Positions 53,368 through 62,209 of a DNA stretch of 64,000 nucleotides are shown piece after piece. The stretch's first letter is position 1. The number at the start of each line of letters is the position of its first letter. The position numbers and the translations under genes were made by a program. The stretch comes from Opitutales bacterium. Lineage in GTDB: Bacteria; Verrucomicrobiota; Verrucomicrobiia; Opitutales; UBA953. Location: NCBI GenBank assembly GCA_030725715.1, contig JANRFG010000018.1, positions 86,599-150,598 on the forward strand, read 5' to 3'. The notes under the pieces are model-generated. The model had not been told where the DNA came from. It ran no database searches and was given only the letters and a program-made list of their open reading frames with translations.

Positions 53368-55146
53368 TCACATCCGCTCCACGGGCTCGATGCCGAGGAG
53401 ACGGAGGCCGGTCTCCATGACGGCGCAGGTGCGCGCGCAGAGCATGAGGCGGCGGGCCTTCACGGCAGGGTCGTCGACGATGACGCTGTCCGCGGCGTAG
53501 AAGGTGCCGTAGGCGGCGGCGAGTTCGTGCAGATAGGTGCAGAGGTGGTGCGGGCGGAGCTCCTCGAGCGCCTGATCGAGCGCGGCGGTGAACGCCAGGA
53601 GCTTGCGGGCGAGCGCGATTTCGGCCGGGGTCTCCGGATCGGTCGCGCCTTCCTCGCCCTGCCCCACGGCGAGTCCGCTCTTGCGGAAGATCGAGCGCAC
53701 GCGGACGACGGCGTACATGAGATACGGCGCGGTGTTGCCTTCGAAGGCGAGCAGTTTGCCCCACGAGAAGGTGTAGTCCATCGTGCGGTTCGACGACAGG
53801 TCGGCGTAACGCATGGCGGCGACGCCGATGGCCTTGCCGATGGCCTTACGTTCGGCTTCGGGCAGGTCGGGGTTCTTGCTGGTGACGGCTTCGAAAGCGA
53901 GTTTCTCTGCTTGGTCGATAAGTTCCTGCAGACGGACCGGCTCGCCGGACTTGGTCTTGATGGCCTTGCCGTCCTCGCCGAGGATCGTGCCGAACCAGAC
54001 GTGACGGAGGCGCGGAAGCTTGCGACCCGAGGCCTTGAACCACTTGCCGCCGGTCAGGAAGAGCTGATGAAAGTGATCCTGCTGACGACCGTCGGTGACG
54101 TAGACGATCTCGTCGGCCTTGAAGTGATCGGCGCGGTAGAGGAGCGTGGCGAGGTCGGTGGAAGCGTAGTTCGAAGAACCGTCCTTCTTGCGGACGATGA
54201 ACGGCATCTTCGTCTCGGCCTCGCGCGAGAAGCGCGGCTCCTCGTCATGCCAGACCACGAGGGCGCCTTCGCTCTCCTCGGCCAACTTGTGCTTCGCGAG
54301 CTCGACGTAGACCTGGTCGACCTTGTCGCGATAGAAGGACTCGCCGAGGATGACGTCGGTCTTGAGGCCGAACTGGTCGTAGATGCGCTGGCAGGCGGCG
54401 TTGGAGACTTCGACGATCTCTTTCCAAAGGGCGGTGTTCGCGGGGTCTCCGGACTGCAGCTTCGCGAGCTCGGCGCGGGCGGCGTCCATGAGGGCTGGGT
54501 CGGCCTTGGTGGCGGCGCTGCCCTCCTTGTAAAGGCGTTCGAGGTCCTCGAGGGCGTTCGGGCTCTTGGCATCGAGTTGGAAGCCCGCGCGACGGATGGC
54601 CAGGATGAGGATACCGAAGTTGGTGCCCCAGTCGCCGATGTGGTTATCGCGGACGAGGTCGGCGCCGCAGAACTCGATCAGGCGGGCGACGGCCTCGCCG
54701 ATGACGATCGGGCGCAGGTGGCCGACGTGCATCTGCTTGGCGGTGTTCGGCGAAGGGTAGTCGATGACGACCTTGCGGCCGCCCATCAGGCGGGCCGCGC
54801 CGGCGCGCCACTTCGATTCGTCGCGATACTCGCGCAACCAGGCGCCGAGGGCGGCGGGCGTGAGCTTGAAATTGATGAAGCCCGGGCCGGCGACCTCCAT
54901 CTGCACGATCTTGTCGTCCAGTCCGCCCTGGGCGCGGACGGCTTCCACGAGCGCGGTGGCAAGGGCGCGCGGGTTGGCCTTGGCCTTCTTGGCGGCGGCG
55001 AGGACGCCGTTGGCCTGGAAGTCGGCGTGACGGGGATCCGAGGGCTTCAGCTCCGGATTGAAGTCGGCCTCGAGGCCGGGGACGGAAGCGGCCGCCTTGC
55101 GCAGCAGGGCGTCGATTTCACGGGCAGGATTGAACCAGACGGACAT
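53368..55146 (-). CDS. argS: Arginyl-tRNA synthetase
   Basis: Class I synthetase charging tRNA-Arg. The N-terminal additional domain (residues 1-100) has AGPGFINFKLTPAALGAWLREY, typical of ArgRS. The ATP-binding motif is DYPSPNTAKQMHVGHLRPIVIGEAVARL (HVGH, the HIGH equivalent), followed by HIGDWGTNFGILI. Canonical KMSKS is replaced by AIKTKSGEPVRLQELIDQA, as usual in ArgRS, and the C-terminal DALR-type anticodon domain contains LRPHHLCTYLHELAAAYGTFYAA. The 592 residues match family length. Monocistronic. Confidence 0.96.
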   Translation of the reverse strand: MSVWFNPAREIDALLRKAAASVPGLEADFNPELKPSDPRHADFQANGVLAAAKKAKANPRALATALVEAVRAQGGLDDKIVQMEVAGPGFINFKLTPAALGAWLREYRDESKWRAGAARLMGGRKVVIDYPSPNTAKQMHVGHLRPIVIGEAVARLIEFCGADLVRDNHIGDWGTNFGILILAIRRAGFQLDAKSPNALEDLERLYKEGSAATKADPALMDAARAELAKLQSGDPANTALWKEIVEVSNAACQRIYDQFGLKTDVILGESFYRDKVDQVYVELAKHKLAEESEGALVVWHDEEPRFSREAETKMPFIVRKKDGSSNYASTDLATLLYRADHFKADEIVYVTDGRQQDHFHQLFLTGGKWFKASGRKLPRLRHVWFGTILGEDGKAIKTKSGEPVRLQELIDQAEKLAFEAVTSKNPDLPEAERKAIGKAIGVAAMRYADLSSNRTMDYTFSWGKLLAFEGNTAPYLMYAVVRVRSIFRKSGLAVGQGEEGATDPETPAEIALARKLLAFTAALDQALEELRPHHLCTYLHELAAAYGTFYAADSVIVDDPAVKARRLMLCARTCAVMETGLRLLGIEPVERM

Positions 55147-55197
55147 GCCTCAAGCCGTAAGCCCCTACGCCCCCTCGGCAAGCGAAGAAGGCCCCAT

Positions 55198-55233
55198 AGG
55201 GGTAGGGACAGGGGTAGGGGCAGGGGTAGGGCT
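55198..55233 (+). repeat. Three tandem 12-bp repeats, G-quadruplex-forming
   Basis: AGGGGTAGGGAC, AGGGGTAGGGGC and AGGGGTAGGGCT stand head to tail from 55198 to 55233, ending at the stop codon of the following minus-strand gene. The plus strand has at least four G-runs of three or more within 35 bases. A partly complementary CCCCTAC element at 55160-55166 could also make a hairpin. Confidence 0.8.
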
Positions 55234-58200
55234 TACTTGAGCGTCTTCAGGTAAGCGAAGAGGTCCGTGATCTGCTCGTCCGTGAAGCCATCGAGCAGGC
55301 CTTCCGGCATCAGCGAGCGGCGCAGGTATTTGGCGGACGCCACTTCGGCCTTGGGCACGCGGCGGTCGGCGCCGCCGGCCTGACGGATGACGTACGCGGT
55401 GGCGTCCTCGGAGACGTAGAAGGCTTCGATGACCTCGCCGGCCTTGAGCTTGACCTGGAAGATGCGATAGGCGGCCTCGATGGCGGCGTTGGGCTCGATG
55501 ATATTGCGAATGACGGCTTCCATGCCCATCGCGCCGGCGCCGGAAAGGTTCGGTCCGATCTGGCCGCCCTGCCCGTTGATCATGTGGCAGGACAGGCAGA
55601 GCGCGACGAGCGTCTTGCCCTTGGCGGGGTCGCCGGCCTTCGCCGACAGCGCCGTGAAGCGAGCGGTCTTCTGGGCGATGGCCGCGAACTGCTCCGCGTT
55701 GAGCAACGGCGGCGCGTCGGTGGTGCGCACGATCTTCGCACCCTTACCAAGCTTACCCCAGACGGCGTCACCGCTGGCGGAAGCAAAGACGAGCGACTCC
55801 GGGAGCTGCTCGCCCGCGTAGGTGCGGGTCATGTTGAGACGGATCTCGGCCGGCTTACGCTCGATGCTCCAGATACGGTATTCGGCGAGAGCACCCTGCG
55901 TGCCACCCTTCGGCGTCGACCAGCCGATGGTGAGCCCGAGAAGGTCGTGAGGCTGGGCCGACTTCGACGTGCCCGTGAGCTCGCCATCCTGATAGATGCG
56001 CAGGACACCCGAGACGTCACGAGTCAGCGCGATATGCGTCCAGATGGCGGAGGAGGTCGGCTTGGACGAGACCACGGCATCGTTGATCTTTCTGCCCATG
56101 TAGGCGCGGAAGACGCCGCTTGCGAAGTTGAGGTCCAGCACGCCCGAAGCACCGAGGAGGCTGTCGTTGTTATCGACCTTGCCGTCGAGTCGTACCCATG
56201 TCTCCACGGTGAAGGCACCCTTGAGGGCGACGCCCGACTTGGCGACGGCGTCATTGGAGCCGTCCAAGGTCAGCACGCTGCGGAAGACGCCGCCGAGCTG
56301 GGCGGAGACCGCCGCAAGCTCGGGGCTATCACCGAGGGCGATGGCGAGCTTCTCGGCGACGGGGGTCTCGATGTCGGCGACGGCGACGGACTTGTCCGCC
56401 AGGCCCGCGGCGATGGCCTTGGCGCCGGCCTTGGTGCCGCTGATGCCGTCGAGCACGACCTTGCGGTCATTGACCGATAACTTGGAGTAAAGGCCCATCG
56501 CGAGCGCCGAAGCCTGCGGGGCACGGGATGCGACCAAGGCGCGCAGCGCGAGGTTCGAGATCTCCGCCGGAGCGGAACCGATGAGCGCGGCTAATTGCTC
56601 CGGCTTGGTCGTGCGGAGCTGCTGGAGTCCGAGGAGGGCTTCGCGACGGGAATCCTCACGGGAGAGGAGCGCGAGCAGGTCGGCCTCTAATTCAAGCAAC
56701 TGGAAGCCGCCGATGAGCTGGGCGGCGAGGGCGCGTTCGGCAGTCCCTTGGGCCAGCAAGGCCTTGGCGGCTTCGGCGACGACCGGGCCGACCTTGGCCT
56801 GATCGAGGTCGGTGCGGAAGACGAGCAGGAGTTCGACGACACGGTTGCGGACCGCAGCATCGGCGAGAAGCTTACGGAGCACGGCGACGCTGGTCGGCTG
56901 ATCGAGGGTCTTGGCGACGGCGAAGAGTTCGTCGGGGCCGGGGGCACGGTCCAACTGGCCGACGAGTTCGGCGACGAGCGGAGCACCGACCTTAGGGTCA
57001 AGCGCGAGCGCGGCGAACATCCGTCCTTCGGCCGGCAACGCCTTCGCATCCTTCGAAGCAAGGAAGGCGGCGACCGCCTCCGGTTGACGCTCGAGATACA
57101 TGCGGACGAGGAAGCGCTCGAAGTCGCGCTCGTAGGCGGGGCCGACCTTGATCGGCTTACCGCGGCGATCCGGGGCGACGGGACCTTCAAGCGAAGGACC
57201 AGCAAAACGCATCAGCGCGCCGAGGGCGGCGGGCCACTTGGCGGAAGACTCACCGAGGGCCTTGATCGCGGCGGCGCGGACTTCCGTGTCCGGGTCGGCG
57301 GAGAGCGCAGCGAGAGATTCGTGATGCGGCGTCCATGCGCCGAAGTGGCGGAGGGCGTTCACCGCTTCGCGACGGATGTTGCGATTGGGGTCGGCCAGCA
57401 GACGCATGGCCAACGGTCCGATCTTGCGTCCGTGCTCGCCCAGCACCCAGAGGGCCTGGATCCGGCGGGCGGCGGGCGCGGTGGAGTCACCGGCGATCGC
57501 GGCGAGCGTGCCTTCGAGGGCTTCGCCTTCGTTGCTGCGGTCGGCCAACGTCTGCCAGGCGAGGTGGGCGTCTCCGACGATCTTGGAGCCGAGGCGGGCG
57601 ATCAGGTCGGCGGACGAGAGCTGGGTGTAATCGGGTACGGCCGGCGGGACGAAGCCCTTCGGCTTGATGCGCCAGATACGACCCGACTGCTTGTCGCGGT
57701 CCGGGTGATTGCGGGCGACCTCGTTATGGCTGATGATCTTGTTATACCAGTCGATGACGTAGAGGCAGCCGTCGGGCCCCATGGTCATGGCGATCGGACG
57801 GAAGAACGGGTCATCGCAGGTGACGAAGTCATCGAGCCGCTCGAGGCGATAGCCCGAGCCCGCGCGGTGCTGGCGGATCGCGTTGACCTTCGAGGTGATC
57901 GGGTTGGCGACATACATCACGCCGTCGAAGCCCTTCGGCCAGACGCCGACGTCGGAGAGCGCGAGGCCGCTGAGGCCGCTGCCGCTCATCTTGAAATCAG
58001 GAGCCTGCACCGGGAACGGCGGCTGATAGGATTTCGCGAGGCGGTCCGCGCAGCCTGGGTAGAGGGCGTATTCATGGAACGGCATCACCGGGTAGCCGTA
58101 GTCGTTGGCCTCCTGGATGAACGCCTCGCCTTCGCCAGTGAGGACGAGGCCCCAGATGTTGCAGGGGCCGACGCTCGTCGGCTCGAAGAAACTGCCGTCC

Positions 58201-59486
58201 GGACGGAAGCGGGCCATGCGGGTGTTCGGGAAGTCGGTGACGTCGCCCTTGGTAGACGTGACCTTGCCGGAATTGAACGCGCCCTGCGCGAGCCAGAACC
58301 ATCCCCACGGGGCGCGGGTGAACTGGTGCGGGAAGAGGTGCGAATCCTGGATGCCGAAGCCGGTCAGCAGGACCTCGCGCTGATCGGCCTTGCCGTCGCC
58401 GTCGGTGTCGCGAAGGAAGACGACGTCGTGGCCGTGCTGGACGACCGCGCCGTCCTTATACGGCAGGACACCTTCCGGGATCGCCAGCCCATCGGCGAAG
58501 GCGCGAGGCTGGCGGACGCCCGGCTCGAAAGGCTTATCAAAGAGGACGACCTTGTCGCGGGCCTTGGACTTATAAAGCGCCTCGGCGGCGGCGGGGTTCT
58601 CGTTGGCGTCGACCGGGTATTCCAACGCGGTGCTGGACCACGCCCTGCCCTGCTGGTCGAAGATCAGCATGATGAACTTACCGAAGTCGGCGGACTCCTT
58701 GGCGAAGAGCTCGATCTCGAAACCCTCGGGCAGCTTGAACAGCTTCTGCTGCTCCTCGGCGGTGCGACGCACGCCCTGCACATCATTGTAGCTCGTGTCC
58801 TTGCGGGGAGCCGCCGCCTTGGCGAGCTTCGGCTTCTTCACGGCGGGCTTCACCTTGTCCCACGTGAGCGCACCGGGGGTCGCCGGCAGTTCTTCAATCG
58901 TGATGTCCTTAGCCTGGATCACCGCCATGCCACCCGAGTGGACCTGGAGGCCGATCTTGCCGTCGGCGGCGATGTTCGGCGCGGTCTCGACGTAATCCAG
59001 CGCGGGCACGCCGTTGACCCAGCTGCGGATGCGATTCCCTTCCGCAAGGATGCGATACTCGTTCCACTCGCCTTCCTTGACGGCGGCGAGGACCGCGGCG
59101 GCATCCTTGGATTCGGCGATGACCTTGTTACGACGGCTCTCGTCGTAGATCTTGCCATACCAGCCCTTGCCGTAGTCGACCTGATAGCCGCTCATCTCGG
59201 TGCTGTTCGGCACGCGGACGCTGCGGATCTGCACGCCGCTGTTGACGAAGCCCGTGCCCGTGAGGCGGAGCTTCACGCGCAGGTCGAAGTTCTGGTAGGA
59301 CCTCTCGGTCGCGAGGAAGAAGTTCTTCGGAACCTTGACCGTCGAGGAACCGCCGCGGATCTCGCCGTCCTCGACGCGCCACCAGGCGGCGTCGCCTTCC
59401 CAGCCCGCGAGGGACTGGCCGTCGAAGATCGGCACAGGGGCGGCATGGACGGAAAGGGCGAAGAGCAGAGCCAGGAGACAACGCAT
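55233..59486 (-). CDS. Giant PVC-type secreted protein: DUF1080 + dehydrogenase + HEAT + LamG + haem c
   Basis: A 1417-residue exported protein from the ATG at 59486 (signal MRCLLALLFALSVHA). Order: DUF1080/3-keto-disaccharide hydrolase domain (PVPIFDGQSLAGWEGDAAWWRVEDGEIRGGS...); a Lys-rich linker; a PVC membrane-bound dehydrogenase-like beta-propeller (RKDTSYNDVQGV...FKLPEGFEIELFAKE, FLRDTDGDGKADQREVLLTGFGIQDSHL, about 245-640); HEAT-type repeats (LLADPNRNIRREAVNALRHFGAW...); a LamG/concanavalin-like domain (VETWVRLDGKVDNNDSLLGASG, about 1065-1230); and a C-terminal haem-binding domain with CLSCH (about 1290) and GQIGPNLSGAGAM. The architecture suggests periplasmic polysaccharide-linked redox work, and it is typical of Verrucomicrobia/Planctomycetes. 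Substrate unknown. Confidence 0.85.
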   Translation of the reverse strand: MRCLLALLFALSVHAAPVPIFDGQSLAGWEGDAAWWRVEDGEIRGGSSTVKVPKNFFLATERSYQNFDLRVKLRLTGTGFVNSGVQIRSVRVPNSTEMSGYQVDYGKGWYGKIYDESRRNKVIAESKDAAAVLAAVKEGEWNEYRILAEGNRIRSWVNGVPALDYVETAPNIAADGKIGLQVHSGGMAVIQAKDITIEELPATPGALTWDKVKPAVKKPKLAKAAAPRKDTSYNDVQGVRRTAEEQQKLFKLPEGFEIELFAKESADFGKFIMLIFDQQGRAWSSTALEYPVDANENPAAAEALYKSKARDKVVLFDKPFEPGVRQPRAFADGLAIPEGVLPYKDGAVVQHGHDVVFLRDTDGDGKADQREVLLTGFGIQDSHLFPHQFTRAPWGWFWLAQGAFNSGKVTSTKGDVTDFPNTRMARFRPDGSFFEPTSVGPCNIWGLVLTGEGEAFIQEANDYGYPVMPFHEYALYPGCADRLAKSYQPPFPVQAPDFKMSGSGLSGLALSDVGVWPKGFDGVMYVANPITSKVNAIRQHRAGSGYRLERLDDFVTCDDPFFRPIAMTMGPDGCLYVIDWYNKIISHNEVARNHPDRDKQSGRIWRIKPKGFVPPAVPDYTQLSSADLIARLGSKIVGDAHLAWQTLADRSNEGEALEGTLAAIAGDSTAPAARRIQALWVLGEHGRKIGPLAMRLLADPNRNIRREAVNALRHFGAWTPHHESLAALSADPDTEVRAAAIKALGESSAKWPAALGALMRFAGPSLEGPVAPDRRGKPIKVGPAYERDFERFLVRMYLERQPEAVAAFLASKDAKALPAEGRMFAALALDPKVGAPLVAELVGQLDRAPGPDELFAVAKTLDQPTSVAVLRKLLADAAVRNRVVELLLVFRTDLDQAKVGPVVAEAAKALLAQGTAERALAAQLIGGFQLLELEADLLALLSREDSRREALLGLQQLRTTKPEQLAALIGSAPAEISNLALRALVASRAPQASALAMGLYSKLSVNDRKVVLDGISGTKAGAKAIAAGLADKSVAVADIETPVAEKLAIALGDSPELAAVSAQLGGVFRSVLTLDGSNDAVAKSGVALKGAFTVETWVRLDGKVDNNDSLLGASGVLDLNFASGVFRAYMGRKINDAVVSSKPTSSAIWTHIALTRDVSGVLRIYQDGELTGTSKSAQPHDLLGLTIGWSTPKGGTQGALAEYRIWSIERKPAEIRLNMTRTYAGEQLPESLVFASASGDAVWGKLGKGAKIVRTTDAPPLLNAEQFAAIAQKTARFTALSAKAGDPAKGKTLVALCLSCHMINGQGGQIGPNLSGAGAMGMEAVIRNIIEPNAAIEAAYRIFQVKLKAGEVIEAFYVSEDATAYVIRQAGGADRRVPKAEVASAKYLRRSLMPEGLLDGFTDEQITDLFAYLKTLK

Positions 59487-59634
59487 GGTGAAGGGGGTTA
59501 GGGAGAAACTAGCCGACGACGAGCCGGCCACAACCTTACGCGTCACCTTGGCATGCAACCCGACCACCCTCAAAAGCACATTTCGCCCGCACCCCACGCT
59601 TGCGTCCGCAGGCCTTCCCGCCTGTCTTCTGGGC

Positions 59635-60180
59635 ATGTCCTCCGTCCATCACCTCGTCCGCGACTGCGCCTCGACCCTGATCCCCGCCGGGGATGTCGTC
59701 GTGCTGGAAAAAGGCACGGAAGTCACCGTCACCCAGGCCCTCGGCGGTTCGGTCACCGTGCGCACCCCGATGGGCCTGTTCCGTATCGCCCCTGCCGACA
59801 TCGAAGCCCTCGGCGCCGACGCCGTCAGCCAATACGGTAAGAAGGACGAAGCCATCATCAGCGGCCCCGTGAACCAGGAAGCCCTCTGGGAAGCGCTCAA
59901 GGGCTGCTTCGACCCGGAGATCCCGGTCAACATCGTGGACCTCGGCCTGATCTATCACCTCGAACTCACCCCCGGCGAGCGCGGCGGCCAGAAGGTCGCG
60001 GCCAAGATGACGCTCACCGCCCAAGGTTGCGGCATGGGACCCGTCATCGCCGCCGACGCGAAGTCCAAGATGGAAGCCCTGCCCGGCGTCGAGTCCGCCG
60101 AAGTCGAGATCGTCTGGGACCCGGTCTGGAATCCGCGGATGATCTCCGAAGCCGGCCGCAAGCAGCTAGGCCTCGAGTGA
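59635..60180 (+). CDS. sufT: SufT-like Fe-S assembly protein (DUF59/MIP18 family)
   Basis: A 181-residue protein in which the C-terminal MIP18/DUF59 domain (residues about 80-180) has the pattern FDPEIPVNIVDLGLIYHLELT, ..., MTLTAQGCGMGPVIAADAKSKMEALPGVESAEVEIVWDPVWNPRMISEAGRKQLGLE. The N-terminal extension (LIPAGDVVVLEKGTEVTVTQALGGSVTVRTPMGLFRIA) is characteristic of SufT as opposed to stand-alone MIP18 proteins. SufT helps mature Fe-S proteins; no other suf genes are nearby, but HemW (itself an Fe-S radical SAM protein) follows by a TGATG overlap. The track start is far upstream; the ATG at 59635 is chosen. Confidence 0.9.
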   Translation: MSSVHHLVRDCASTLIPAGDVVVLEKGTEVTVTQALGGSVTVRTPMGLFRIAPADIEALGADAVSQYGKKDEAIISGPVNQEALWEALKGCFDPEIPVNIVDLGLIYHLELTPGERGGQKVAAKMTLTAQGCGMGPVIAADAKSKMEALPGVESAEVEIVWDPVWNPRMISEAGRKQLGLE

Positions 60181-61319
60181 TGTCCGCGCCCGTCCAGTCC
60201 GCGACGGCCCTCTACCTGCACGTCCCGTTCTGCGCGTCGTCGTGCGACTTCTGCTCGTTCTACCAGGAGCAGCCCAAGCGCGGCGAGATCGACCGCTACC
60301 TCGCCGCGATCGAACGCGAGATGGAGCTCCACCCTCCCGGACGCGTCGAGACTGCCTTCTGGGGCGGCGGCACGCCGGGACTCCTACCGGCGGAAGACCT
60401 CCTGAGACTCGGTCACGCGATGACCAAGGCCGCCGGCCGACCTGGCGAATGGACCGTCGAGCTCGCGCCTTCTTCGGTGCGCGCCGACAAGCTCGCCGCG
60501 CTGAAGGAGATCGGCGTCACCCGCGTCTCGATGGGTGTGCAGAGTTTCGATGACGTCACGCTGGACGCCCTCGGCCGGCGTCATTCGCCCAAGCAGATCA
60601 TGGAAGCCTGGGAGCTCATCGAGGCCGCCGGCTTCGCCTCGCGTAATCTCGACCTCATCTTCGCGATTCCCGGCCAGGATGAGAAGCGCTGGACCGATGA
60701 CCTCTATCGGGCGATGGAACTCAAGCCCGACCACCTCTCGACCTATTGCCTGACCTTCGAGGAGGACACCGCGATGTTCGTGAAGCTCTCGCAGGGCAAG
60801 GTGAAGATCGACCGCGAACTCGAAGCCTTCCTCTACCGGCGGACCTGGGAGACGCTCGCCGAAAACGGCTACGCGCAATACGAGACCTCGAATTTCGCCC
60901 AAGCCGGCCATGCCTGCCGGCACAACCTCATCACCTGGGAGATGGGCTCCTGGATCGGCTACGGCCCTTCGGCGGCGTCGCAATGGGGCCACGTCCGCTG
61001 GACGAACCCGGCGAACCTCGACCAATGGGTCAAAGGCATCGAAGCGGGTCAGCCCGTGCGAGAGCAGGCGAAGGCGCTCAGCGCGCGCGACCTGCTCTGT
61101 GACGCCTTGGTCTTCGGCCTGCGCCTCAACGAAGGCGTCGACCCCTTCGCGCTCGCCGAGCGCTTCGAGACCCCGCTGCCGCAAGGCATCCGCGAACTCT
61201 TCGCCGACCTCATCGAGGAGGAGATCATGGAACTGGCCGGCACCCGCTTCCGACTGAACGGCGAAGGCCGCCTGCGCGCGGATGCCGTCGGCGTCGCCGT
61301 GCTGGAGAAATTCGACTGA
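60180..61319 (+). CDS. hemW: Radical SAM haem chaperone HemW (coproporphyrinogen III oxidase-like)
   Basis: Radical SAM protein of 379 residues. The cluster motif is CASSCDFCSF (CxxxCxxC), followed by FWGGGTPGLLPAEDLLRL and VTRVSMGVQSFDDVTLDALGRRHSPKQIMEAWELI and DLIFAIPGQDEKRWTDDL. The C-terminal HemW-type domain (ETSNFAQAGHACRHNLITWEMGSWIGYGPSAAS) is present, which separates it from HemN oxygen-independent oxidase. HemW inserts haem into respiratory enzymes; it fits the many haem-c proteins of this genome type. The start overlaps the sufT stop, and its stop overlaps the EamA start. Confidence 0.88.
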   Translation: MSAPVQSATALYLHVPFCASSCDFCSFYQEQPKRGEIDRYLAAIEREMELHPPGRVETAFWGGGTPGLLPAEDLLRLGHAMTKAAGRPGEWTVELAPSSVRADKLAALKEIGVTRVSMGVQSFDDVTLDALGRRHSPKQIMEAWELIEAAGFASRNLDLIFAIPGQDEKRWTDDLYRAMELKPDHLSTYCLTFEEDTAMFVKLSQGKVKIDRELEAFLYRRTWETLAENGYAQYETSNFAQAGHACRHNLITWEMGSWIGYGPSAASQWGHVRWTNPANLDQWVKGIEAGQPVREQAKALSARDLLCDALVFGLRLNEGVDPFALAERFETPLPQGIRELFADLIEEEIMELAGTRFRLNGEGRLRADAVGVAVLEKFD

Positions 61320-62209
61320 TGGACTACGCCCTCGGCGCCGCCTTCTTCTACGCGTGGTCGGTGACCTGCGCCCGGCGTAGCTCCGCCCACCACGGACCTG
61401 ACCTCGCGAACCTCGGACGCCTCCTTGTCGCGATCGTCATCGTCGGGCTCTTCGTCGCGTTCAGCGGTCGCCATCCGTTCAGCGCCGGCTGGGGCTGGCT
61501 CCTGCTCGGCGGCGTGCTCGGGCTCGGCGTCGGCGACATCGCGCTCTTCAACGCATTGCCCCGCATCGGCGTCGGCCTGACGATGCTGCTGACCCAGTGC
61601 CTCGCCGCCCCGATCGCCCTCTTCCTCGAATACGAGATCCTCGGCCTTTCTCCGAACGGTCCGCAGCTGCTCTCCGCGCTCGTCATCCTCGCCGGCGTCG
61701 GCGTGGCGCTCGGCGCCCCGGCCGAGGGGGACCCGGCGGACCGCCGCACCGGCGTCTGGCTGGGTGTACTGTCGGCCTTCGGCCAAGCCTGCGGCGCCGT
61801 GGGCACACCGATGGCCAAAGCAGCCTGCGACGCGGTCGGTGAGACCATTCCCGACGGCTTCGCTCAGGGCTTCGTCCGCCTGCTGGGCGGCGTACCGATC
61901 GTGCTGCTCTTCGTGTTCTGGACCGCCCGCAAGGACGGCCTCCTCGCCAAGCTACGCCGGCCTTACGCCTGGCGCACCGCCCCGATCTGGATGTTCATGA
62001 ACGGCCTCGCGGGGCCCGCCCTCGGCGTGGCGTGCTACCAATGGGCGCTCACCCAGCACGACGCCGCCCTGGTGCTCAGCGTCGTCGCATTGACGCCGCT
62101 CATCGGTCTCGTGATGCAGTGGGCCGTCGAAGGGCAACGTCCGTCCTGGCGCCTCTGGGTCGGCGGCGCGATCGCCATCCTGGGCGTCGTGCTGCTGCGC
62201 CGGCTTTAA
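61319..62209 (+). CDS. EamA/DMT family membrane transporter
   Basis: Ten-helix drug/metabolite-type transporter, 296 residues, with two EamA repeats. The repeat starts are DYALGAAFFYAWSVTCARR and RTGVWLGVLSAFGQACGAVGTPMAKAACD. Conserved end-of-repeat segments are LNALPRIGVGLTMLLTQCLAAPIALFLEYEILG-like and CYQWALTQHDAALVLSVVALTPLIGLVMQWAVEGQRPSWRLWVGGAIAILGVVLL. The substrate of such carriers cannot be inferred from sequence. It overlaps hemW (TGATG) and is convergent with the next gene, with which it shares four bases. Confidence 0.85.
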   Translation: MDYALGAAFFYAWSVTCARRSSAHHGPDLANLGRLLVAIVIVGLFVAFSGRHPFSAGWGWLLLGGVLGLGVGDIALFNALPRIGVGLTMLLTQCLAAPIALFLEYEILGLSPNGPQLLSALVILAGVGVALGAPAEGDPADRRTGVWLGVLSAFGQACGAVGTPMAKAACDAVGETIPDGFAQGFVRLLGGVPIVLLFVFWTARKDGLLAKLRRPYAWRTAPIWMFMNGLAGPALGVACYQWALTQHDAALVLSVVALTPLIGLVMQWAVEGQRPSWRLWVGGAIAILGVVLLRRL

